Translations under genes and position numbers: made by a program
Source: Colwellia psychrerythraea
Lineage (GTDB): Bacteria > Pseudomonadota > Gammaproteobacteria > Enterobacterales > Alteromonadaceae
DNA: 64,000 nucleotides
Direction: 5' to 3'
Assembly (NCBI RefSeq): GCF_000764225.1
Contig: NZ_JQED01000005.1
Span: forward strand, 477,390-541,389
Shown: in pieces, positions 56,598 to 64,000 of the stretch
Numbering within the stretch: the stretch's first letter is position 1
How the letters are laid out: every line of letters begins with the position of its first letter
The notes under the pieces: model-generated
What the model saw: the letters and a program-made list of their open reading frames with translations, nothing else
The model's database searches: none
Told to the model about the DNA's origin: nothing

Positions 56598-59500
56598 TTA
56601 GCTACTAGATGGAACATATTCAGTTTTATCTATCAACAGGTTTTCCATAATTATCTTAGCAGGCCTTGGTTTACTATATAAATACCCTTGAATATAATGA
56701 CATTGCTTTGCCACTAAGTAATTCAATTGGCCAGCCGTCTCAACACCTTCTGCAATACAATGCAGGTTAAGTCTTTTAGCTAAAACGAGCGTTGTATCAA
56801 CAATTGCCTCATCGGCTTCATTGATGCCAATACCAGAAACAAAACTGCGATCTATTTTAATAATATCTAGCGGTAATTTTTTTAAATAGGACAATGATGA
56901 AAATCCCGTGCCAAAATCATCGAGCGCTAAGGTAATACCTAACGAAGATAACTTACGCATGGTGGTGATGGCATTTTCAGGTTGTAAAATGAGCGAACTC
57001 TCTGTGATTTCAAAACGTAATATAGCAGCAGGTAATTGATAGCGCGCCAATAATTTACTTATGAAAGAGACTATATCTGCTTCAACAAAATGTTGTACTG
57101 ATAAGTTTATTGATACATAAAAGTCAGGTCTTATAGTGTGCCATTCTTTTAGATCTTTACATACTCGCTCAAGTGCCATCTCTGTCATCTTGATAATTAG
57201 ATTTAGCTCTTCAGCTATTGCAATAAAATCGTTAGGAGGTACTAAATCCGTAGGCGTTTGCCAACGCATCAACATCTCAACGCCCACCGCTTTACCGGAA
57301 TAAGCATCAATAATGGGCTGGTAGTGGTTAATAAATTCGTCATTTTTCACCGCTAATTTTAATGCTGACTCCAGATTCAAACGCTCCATGGCTTCAACAT
57401 TCATTTGTGCTGTATAAAATTTAAAATTACCTTTACCAGCCTGTTTCGCATGGTACATAGCAACATCTGCATGGCGTAAAAGTTCGTCTGAGTTAATACC
57501 GTCATTTGGGTATAAAGCAATACCAACACTTGCACCAACACTGACTACATTTCCGTCTAAATCAATAGACTGACCGATAGTATCAATAACTTTTTCTGCT
57601 ATCCGCCCTAATTTGTTTTCATTTGCAAAACTCTCTAGTAATACAACAAATTCGTCACCGCCAATACGTGCTACCGTATCATCAATACGTAATGCGCTCT
57701 TTAAGCGTTTAGTGATTTCTTGTAACAGTAAATCACCAAATTCATGCCCTAAGGAATCATTAACTTGTTTAAATCGGTCAAGATCAATAAAAAATACCGC
57801 TATCGAGGTATCTCGTCGATTGGAAAAGTCGATGGCATGTTTAATACGTTCAAGCAATAACGTACGATTAGGTAACCCGGTTAAGTGATCATAATTGGCT
57901 AACAACCGCAGTTCACTCTCTGCACTTTTCTGCGCACTAATATCCGTTAAAACAAATAAATAATGAAGAGCATTTGTGACAGAACTGAGCCCTACCGTGA
58001 CATTGATAATAACGTGGTACTCATCCTTGTTAGCGGTCACGATCAACTCTTCCCCACGCCAATGTTCTCCTTCTTTTAACGACAGCATTAATTTACGATA
58101 AAAAATTCGCCGCTTCTGACTGACGCCTAAGAGCTTGTCACTAAAATCAAACTCTTCTTCAGGCCAGTCAAAAACAGCGCGCATTGACTGGTTAGCGGTA
58201 ATCCTAGATATTTTTTCATCAATAATAAAAACCCAATCCTGAGTTTGTTGGAACGCATCACCATAATACTGTGCACGCTCTTCATTAGCGCGAGATTCGG
58301 TAATATTAGTATAAGATCCTGTCACCCTGACAGGCTTATTATTGGTGTCTACTGCAACAATTTTCCCTAAATCTTTATACCAGAACCACTGACCATCTGA
58401 TGTTTTTAAACGATAAGTGCAAGAAAAATTATCTTTCAAATTGGCACTATTAATGAATAACTGCCAGCAATGAATAAAATTATCATAGTCTTCAGGGTGA
58501 ATAAGCGCTGTATGCTCTTCTAAACTATAAAATAGTGCTTTTTCTCGGTAACCTAAATCTAAAGCAATACGTTTACCAAACATTAAATTTTCATCGGCCT
58601 GCCAATCCCATACTTCACTATTACTTCCCGTTAAGGCTAGTTGTAGGCGATTTTCTCGATATTTCACTTTCTCATGAATATCTAGTAACTCTTGCTGCTG
58701 AGTTTTACGATAACGATACCAAATCACCATCATTACCATTAGAGCGAGAAAGTACAATAATATCGCTAGTGGCGATCCCCAGGGAGGAAAGGCTACATTG
58801 AACTTAATGTTTACGGGCGATGAATATTCTCCGGTATAAGGAGATTTAGCTTGAATAGATAAGGTATGCTTACCTGAGGCGAGGCTTGGAAAGGTGACAT
58901 GAGCTTCCCTACTTGCTGGGAAGTCAATAGTATCTTGTCCCGTTAAGCGATATTGATAGGTGATACTTTTCTCATTGCCATACGAGAAAGTAGAAAAATC
59001 AATACGGATTCCAACATCATCATGGTTAAGATTAATAACAGCATTATTTTCAATAACTAAGGGTAGGCTTAAATCTCGTGATAACACGCCTACAGCAGTT
59101 ACGTTAACTTGAACATTTTCATTATGGTGTATTTCTTTCAGTTGTAAGGGATCAAAAATACTAATTCCCTCCATAGAACCATAAACAAATGAACCCTCGG
59201 CAAGTGATGCATATGCTCTAGCATTAAACTCAGTGGCGCCAAGGCCATTTTTACGAGTGAAATGATTTATATGTTGATTATCTGAGTCCAACATAAATAT
59301 ACCATTATGGCTAGAAAACCATATATCGCCAGAATCATCTGCCATGACACCATAAACATTATTTTCAATAATAGAGTTAGCTTTATGGTAAAAATATCTC
59401 TCTTTAAAATCAGGTAACGTTAAACCTATTAGACCTTTGCCACTGTAGCTCAACCAAAGTACTTGATTATTGCCAATGACCCAATTATCTATATAAACAT

Positions 59501-61184
59501 TTTCACCCGCTAATACCCCTCCCAATTGATAAAGTTGTAAAAACTCTCGTGTATTGGCATTGAACCCCCATAGACCATCATTACTGGTGAGTAAAAACCA
59601 ATGACTATTTGGTAATGAACCCAAGAAATATAATAAACGCTCAGGAGGAAACTGTGCGGTAATTTCATCCAGCGTATCAATTTGATACGTGGTTAGATTA
59701 ATTTTAAAAAGGCCTTTTTCATTGGTTAACCATAGGAAATCCCCTTCCTTTAAGATATCAAATTGCTCTACTGCCAGCAGTTGATTAATTTCATCATTAA
59801 AAGGTAGAGGTATAATTTTGGCTTGTTTTTTATCAAATAACAGTACACCTTGGGCAGTAGAAACCAATAGCAGCTCTGGTGATAAAGTTAGCAATTTATG
59901 TATATGACTAGTCGTATAGATATTCTTAGAATCATCATTCACTAAAAGGGGGGTTACTCTTTGCTTAGCTAGATCAATTAAATTCAAACCATTTGAAGTC
60001 GCGACCCAAAGCAAATCCTTATTCACACTGTCTGGTAAAGCATGCCAAACTTCGTTATAACTCAAACTCGCAGGATTATTTTTTTTATAACTATAGTTTT
60101 TAACTAATTCTTTTTGAGGATCCCATTGGTAAGCTCCTACCGTATTTGAGCCAAGCCAGAAAATTCCACGGTTATCTTTAATCAGTGTTTTTATATTATC
60201 ATCAGTAATATCATTAAAATAATCGCTAAAGCCAAACAGAAACTCACTATCGTTATTTGTTGTATTAATGGCGTATAAGCCTTTATCAGAGGCTACGTAT
60301 AGTATTTCTCCATCAAGTAATGTCTGCCAGGGCGCCATATTTTCTATAAGTTGTTGGTAGCTTGATAATTGCGACTCTCCCTTGATATATGCCTTAATCT
60401 GCGCGACATTTATAGCAAAAAAACCATCGAAAGAGCCTAAATATAGGGTTTGGTTCTTGTCCGCATGTACGGTATATATATTATTAAATTCTTCTACATT
60501 CGAATGTTTGCTAAACTCAGTTGAGATTTTCGGTAACTTTCTCCAGAGCTTCCTCTCAATATCATAGGCAAACACGCCTATCTGAGAACTTATATACATG
60601 ACACCATCATTCAATGCCATTTTATATAACCTGGAGTCCCCTGCAAATTCTGCCTCTAAATCTATTACTTGCTGATATTCTCCAGTAATTTGATTATAAA
60701 CACCGAGTGTTTTTGAGGTTAACACCCAAATTTTATTATCATAATCATTAATTAAGTCAGTGATGTAATAATCAAAACCTTGTGTAATTTTTATTGGAAT
60801 ATGCTGGTATATATCTGTTTTGGGGTTATAACTGTATAGTTGTCGACCATCAACATTTAACCAAATCAAACCATTTTTATCTTCTAACAGATTGTATATA
60901 GCAACATTTTCAAAGCTATGTTTTGGTCCTGGCAGTTGCCTGACTTTATTGCCATCATAAATATTGACACCGTTTTCAGTGGCTAGCCAAATAAAACCGG
61001 TTTTGTCTTGTATAATCGAAGTAACGCTACCTTGCGATAAACCATCCTCAACAGATAGAAGTTCAAGGGAAAGGTTTTCTATTGCAGCATAACTTTTATG
61101 TGCGACTAAACCGCCAATAAAAATAACGCCTAAAAAAATGCTTAACGGTAATCGACAGGAAAGAAGTAATCTCTTAAGCATCAT
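56598..61184 (-). CDS. Membrane sensor with beta-propeller, Y_Y_Y, PAS, GGDEF and EAL domains
   Basis: A very large (about 1528 residues) sensor. An N-terminal signal/anchor segment precedes a double seven-bladed two-component-regulator-type propeller (about 35-730, with repeated GFIWLATENGVNIYDG-like blades), then a Y_Y_Y domain (about 750-815), a membrane helix (PLAILLYFLALMVMMVIWY), two PAS-type domains (about 860-1090), a GGDEF domain with IGGDEFVVL intact, and an EAL domain whose signature is EMLMRW (A changed to M) with the later metal and glutamate segments (DDFGTGFSSLSYLKK) kept. It should sense something outside, possibly a polysaccharide-derived sugar, and change c-di-GMP. The start here is the ATG at 61184; a GTG is one codon upstream. 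Confidence 0.88.
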   Translation of the reverse strand: MMLKRLLLSCRLPLSIFLGVIFIGGLVAHKSYAAIENLSLELLSVEDGLSQGSVTSIIQDKTGFIWLATENGVNIYDGNKVRQLPGPKHSFENVAIYNLLEDKNGLIWLNVDGRQLYSYNPKTDIYQHIPIKITQGFDYYITDLINDYDNKIWVLTSKTLGVYNQITGEYQQVIDLEAEFAGDSRLYKMALNDGVMYISSQIGVFAYDIERKLWRKLPKISTEFSKHSNVEEFNNIYTVHADKNQTLYLGSFDGFFAINVAQIKAYIKGESQLSSYQQLIENMAPWQTLLDGEILYVASDKGLYAINTTNNDSEFLFGFSDYFNDITDDNIKTLIKDNRGIFWLGSNTVGAYQWDPQKELVKNYSYKKNNPASLSYNEVWHALPDSVNKDLLWVATSNGLNLIDLAKQRVTPLLVNDDSKNIYTTSHIHKLLTLSPELLLVSTAQGVLLFDKKQAKIIPLPFNDEINQLLAVEQFDILKEGDFLWLTNEKGLFKINLTTYQIDTLDEITAQFPPERLLYFLGSLPNSHWFLLTSNDGLWGFNANTREFLQLYQLGGVLAGENVYIDNWVIGNNQVLWLSYSGKGLIGLTLPDFKERYFYHKANSIIENNVYGVMADDSGDIWFSSHNGIFMLDSDNQHINHFTRKNGLGATEFNARAYASLAEGSFVYGSMEGISIFDPLQLKEIHHNENVQVNVTAVGVLSRDLSLPLVIENNAVINLNHDDVGIRIDFSTFSYGNEKSITYQYRLTGQDTIDFPASREAHVTFPSLASGKHTLSIQAKSPYTGEYSSPVNIKFNVAFPPWGSPLAILLYFLALMVMMVIWYRYRKTQQQELLDIHEKVKYRENRLQLALTGSNSEVWDWQADENLMFGKRIALDLGYREKALFYSLEEHTALIHPEDYDNFIHCWQLFINSANLKDNFSCTYRLKTSDGQWFWYKDLGKIVAVDTNNKPVRVTGSYTNITESRANEERAQYYGDAFQQTQDWVFIIDEKISRITANQSMRAVFDWPEEEFDFSDKLLGVSQKRRIFYRKLMLSLKEGEHWRGEELIVTANKDEYHVIINVTVGLSSVTNALHYLFVLTDISAQKSAESELRLLANYDHLTGLPNRTLLLERIKHAIDFSNRRDTSIAVFFIDLDRFKQVNDSLGHEFGDLLLQEITKRLKSALRIDDTVARIGGDEFVVLLESFANENKLGRIAEKVIDTIGQSIDLDGNVVSVGASVGIALYPNDGINSDELLRHADVAMYHAKQAGKGNFKFYTAQMNVEAMERLNLESALKLAVKNDEFINHYQPIIDAYSGKAVGVEMLMRWQTPTDLVPPNDFIAIAEELNLIIKMTEMALERVCKDLKEWHTIRPDFYVSINLSVQHFVEADIVSFISKLLARYQLPAAILRFEITESSLILQPENAITTMRKLSSLGITLALDDFGTGFSSLSYLKKLPLDIIKIDRSFVSGIGINEADEAIVDTTLVLAKRLNLHCIAEGVETAGQLNYLVAKQCHYIQGYLYSKPRPAKIIMENLLIDKTEYVPSSS

Positions 61185-61464
61185 CACTCAACAACAGAAT
61201 TAATTATCAGATTTTATAATGGTCACATAAAGTATAGTTTACGATGGCGTTGTGCAAACAAAAAACAATAAAAACATAAATGCTAACAAGCGGTTTACTT
61301 ACGCTATACAATAAAATCACACTAATGAGTCATTGAGTAGAATGTAAACAGTGTGCTTTGATAACATCCTAGGATGAATATTTTATAACTATTGTTTTAA
61401 TAACCTTGAATAAAGCCTACCTAGGTCTTACATCTCTTATAACATAAACTAATTTGTAAGCATT

Positions 61465-63516
61465 ATGACCAATCCATTATTAGTACCTAGCGAATTACCT
61501 GCCTTTTCAAAAATTAAGCCTGAACATGTAAAACCTGCTGTTGAGCAATCCATTAGTGATTGTAAAAAAGTTATTGAGCAAGTTCTCACTAATAATGATG
61601 CCTTTACATGGGAGAATTTAGTACAACCTATTGATGAAGTGGATGATGTATTATCTAAACTTTGGTCGCCGGTTTCCCATATGAACTCAGTGATGAGTAG
61701 CGATGAGTTGCGTGATGCATATGAATCTTGCCTTCCCCTTTTATCTGAATATGGCACCTTTGTTGGTCAACATGAAGGTTTATATCAAGCCTACCTCAGC
61801 GTTAAAAACAGTCAACAATTCAACCAGCTTAATGTAGCGCAACAAAAAGTGATCACCAATGCCCTTCGCGATTTTAAACTATCAGGTATTGCTTTAAATA
61901 ATGACGATAAGAAACGTTATGGTGAAATAGCAACCCGGTTATCGGAACTAAGTTCTAGTTTTAGCAATAACGTGCTCGATGCTACCCACGCTTTTAGTGT
62001 AACCATAGCCGATGCAAAAGAACTGACTGGCTTGCCTGATAGTGCTTTAGCGGCAGCAAAAGAACTCGCCACGGCAAAAGAGCAACAGGGCTTTACCTTT
62101 ACTCTTGATATTCCAAGTTACCTGCCTGTAATGATGTATTGTGATAATGCAGATTTGCGAGAACAACTTTATACCGCATTTGTTACCCGCGCCTCAGATC
62201 AAGGGCCTAATGCAAATGAATTTGATAATAGCGCCATCATGGATGAGCTACTCAGTTTACGACATGAATTAGCTAACTTGCTTGATTTTGATAACTATGC
62301 CCAACACTCATTAGCCACTAAAATGGCAAAGAATACCAGTGAAGTAATGGCATTTCTTGAAAATTTAGCCATTAAATCACAATCCCAAGGTAAAAAAGAT
62401 TTTAAAGAGTTAAACGACTTTGCGGCAAGTGAGTTTAACCAAGATAACCTACAGGCTTGGGATTTAGCGTATTACAGTGAAAAGTTAAAACAGAGTCGTT
62501 ACGCTATTTCAGATGAACAATTACGCCCATACTTCCCTAAAGATAAAGTTGTTTCTGGTTTATTCGAAGTCGTTCATAAGCTTTTCGGCTTATCCATCAA
62601 ACATCGAGAAGGCGTTGATGTTTGGCATGACGACGTTAACTTTTATGATGTCTTTGATAAAGTGGGTGAAAAGCGAGGCAGTTTTTACCTTGATCTATAT
62701 GCCCGCGAGAAAAAACGTGGTGGTGCTTGGATGGATGACTGCGTTGGCAGAAGTCAGTTATCCGACGGCTCTATTCAATATCCAGTCGCCTATTTAACCT
62801 GCAACTTTAACGGGCCCGTAGGTAACCAACCAGCATTATTTACTCACGATGAAGTCGTTACCCTATTCCATGAGTTTGGTCATGGTATTCATCACATGTT
62901 AAGCCAAATAAACGCCAGCAGTGTTGCGGGCATTAATGGCGTTCCTTGGGATGCAGTAGAGCTTCCTAGTCAATTCCTAGAAAACTGGTGCTGGCAACCA
63001 GAAGCGCTTGCCTTTATTTCAAGCCATTTTGAAACGGGTAAGCCACTCCCTCAAGAAATGTTAACTAAAATGCTAGCGGCAAAAAATTTCCAATCGGCGA
63101 TGCAAATGTTACGTCAGATTGAGTTCAGCATCTTTGATTTCACTATGCATGAAAGCTTTGATCCAAAAGCATCTAACAATGAGAAACATATTCAACAAGT
63201 GCTCGATAATGTTAGACATAAGTATGCTGTTGTAACTGCACCTGAATTTAATCGCTTTCAACATGGCTTTAGCCATATTTTTGGTGGTGGCTATTCAGCT
63301 GGCTACTATAGCTACAAGTGGGCAGAAGTATTATCAGCTGATGCATTCGGTTTATTTGAAGAACATGGTATTTTCGATGAAAAAACGGGTCAGTCATTTT
63401 TAACTAATATTTTAGAAAAAGGCGGCAGCGAAGAACCAAGTGAGTTATTTAAAAAATTCAGAGGCAGAGCACCAGAAATTGATGCGTTATTGCGTCACTC
63501 TGGCATCGAAGCTTAA
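61465..63516 (+). CDS. prlC: Oligopeptidase A
   Basis: PrlC/OpdA is a cytoplasmic M3 zinc oligopeptidase that degrades peptides, including cleaved signal peptides. The 683-residue protein has the zinc motif HEFGHGIHH and the downstream glutamate. Length and the start MTNPLLVPSELPAFSKIKPEHV fit the family. In E. coli prlC is next to rsmJ; here a glycosylase gene follows after 17 bp. Confidence 0.95.
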   Translation: MTNPLLVPSELPAFSKIKPEHVKPAVEQSISDCKKVIEQVLTNNDAFTWENLVQPIDEVDDVLSKLWSPVSHMNSVMSSDELRDAYESCLPLLSEYGTFVGQHEGLYQAYLSVKNSQQFNQLNVAQQKVITNALRDFKLSGIALNNDDKKRYGEIATRLSELSSSFSNNVLDATHAFSVTIADAKELTGLPDSALAAAKELATAKEQQGFTFTLDIPSYLPVMMYCDNADLREQLYTAFVTRASDQGPNANEFDNSAIMDELLSLRHELANLLDFDNYAQHSLATKMAKNTSEVMAFLENLAIKSQSQGKKDFKELNDFAASEFNQDNLQAWDLAYYSEKLKQSRYAISDEQLRPYFPKDKVVSGLFEVVHKLFGLSIKHREGVDVWHDDVNFYDVFDKVGEKRGSFYLDLYAREKKRGGAWMDDCVGRSQLSDGSIQYPVAYLTCNFNGPVGNQPALFTHDEVVTLFHEFGHGIHHMLSQINASSVAGINGVPWDAVELPSQFLENWCWQPEALAFISSHFETGKPLPQEMLTKMLAAKNFQSAMQMLRQIEFSIFDFTMHESFDPKASNNEKHIQQVLDNVRHKYAVVTAPEFNRFQHGFSHIFGGGYSAGYYSYKWAEVLSADAFGLFEEHGIFDEKTGQSFLTNILEKGGSEEPSELFKKFRGRAPEIDALLRHSGIEA

Positions 63517-63533
63517 CTGAGTAAATTAGCCGT

Positions 63534-64000
63534 ATGACACACGAATCATTTAAAGCATTATACCAGCGTGCCGCCGATCGAAAAGGCGGCAAACCGACAC
63601 TTGAATTATTGCTAGGTAAAAGAATACTGGGAAAAAAATTACTTGATGATAACGCCGCAGAGCAAAGTATTATTCAACTCACGGATGACAGAGTGTTAGC
63701 AGCTTTTACCAAACAGATTTTTAAGTCTGGTTTTGTTTGGCGAGTTGTTGAGAATAAATGGCCTGACTTTGAGGAGCATTTTTTTAATTTTAATATCGAA
63801 AAAATGCTCATGATGCCTGAGGAAATGTTGGAACGAAAAGCGGCAGATCCCAAAATCATTCGTAATTACAATAAAGTCAAAACGATTAAAGCTAATGCAC
63901 AAATGATTTTTGATGTCACATTAGACAAAAATATTAGCTTTGCACAGTTTATAAATGACTGGCCAAGTGAAGATATCATTGGCTTATGGGCTTATTTAAA
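63534..64000 (+). CDS. DNA-3-methyladenine glycosylase I-like protein (partial)
   Basis: The gene runs off the right edge after 155 codons. The protein resembles DNA-3-methyladenine glycosylase I-type enzymes of marine Gammaproteobacteria: the segment SGFVWRVVENKWPDFEEHFF, then MMPEEMLERKAADPKIIRNYNKV. The family excises 3-methyladenine in base-excision repair. The catalytic part is beyond the window, so function is tentative. The start ATG lies 17 bp after prlC, suggesting co-transcription. Confidence 0.82.
   Translation, partial: MTHESFKALYQRAADRKGGKPTLELLLGKRILGKKLLDDNAAEQSIIQLTDDRVLAAFTKQIFKSGFVWRVVENKWPDFEEHFFNFNIEKMLMMPEEMLERKAADPKIIRNYNKVKTIKANAQMIFDVTLDKNISFAQFINDWPSEDIIGLWAYL

Overview
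The window looks like a chromosomal segment of a cold-adapted marine gammaproteobacterium of the Alteromonadales, most likely Colwellia or a close relative. This rests on the AT-rich base composition, the Colwellia/Shewanella-like protein sequences, the gmk-rpoZ-spoT-ridA-trmH-recG gene order, a DcaP-type porin, TonB-dependent uptake, chemotaxis receptors and large c-di-GMP proteins. It is mostly ordinary core chromosome. I see no prophage, integron, intact insertion sequence, CRISPR array, rRNA or tRNA.

Layout. 1-2.0 kb: the start of a DeoR-type regulator and glmU. 2.1-14.8 kb: an assimilatory nitrate/nitrite reduction locus, all on the minus strand: an NNP nitrate transporter, a PP2C-phosphatase/Ser-Thr-kinase fusion, a GGDEF-EAL membrane protein, nirB, nirD and nasA. 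Two sigma-54 promoters, each with an NtrC-type box about 100 bp upstream, precede the transporter and nirB, and nirB also has a leader terminator-like hairpin. 15.1-20.8 kb: a two-subunit sodium:solute symporter (VC_2705 type plus DUF4212), divergent from a cNMP/CBS/DUF294 protein and a DEDDh exonuclease. 20.9-28.4 kb: an M17 aminopeptidase, an S9 peptidase, and a TonB siderophore receptor converging on an IroE-like esterase. 28.7-33.5 kb: two methyl-accepting chemotaxis proteins flanking a DcaP-like porin. 33.55-34.07 kb: a tandem pair of about 188-nt candidate small RNAs on the minus strand, each with a Fur-box promoter. 34.1-43.1 kb: tex, greB, a TraF_2 outer-membrane protein, a cyclophilin, DUF445 and an aromatic/aspartate aminotransferase. 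42.4-49.5 kb: gmk-rpoZ-spoT-ridA-(MITE-like element)-trmH-recG. 49.6-64 kb: polA, DUF4399, a TPR lipoprotein, gorA, a 1.5-kb-residue-class propeller-PAS-GGDEF-EAL sensor, prlC and the start of a DNA-3-methyladenine glycosylase gene.

How the parts work together. The nitrate locus brings nitrate in (NNP transporter), reduces it to nitrite (NasA) and then to ammonium (NirBD). Its promoter architecture points to nitrogen-limitation control through NtrC and sigma-54. The most exciting item is the duplicated Fur-controlled RNA locus: two near-identical promoters (-35 TTGACT, 17-bp spacer, -10 TATCAT overlapped by a Fur box), a highly conserved 5' half, a perfect 14-bp internal hairpin and a rho-independent terminator each. 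This resembles the tandem PrrF RNAs of Pseudomonas in logic, but I recognise no sequence family. All functional statements are from reading the sequence; no search or folding program was run.
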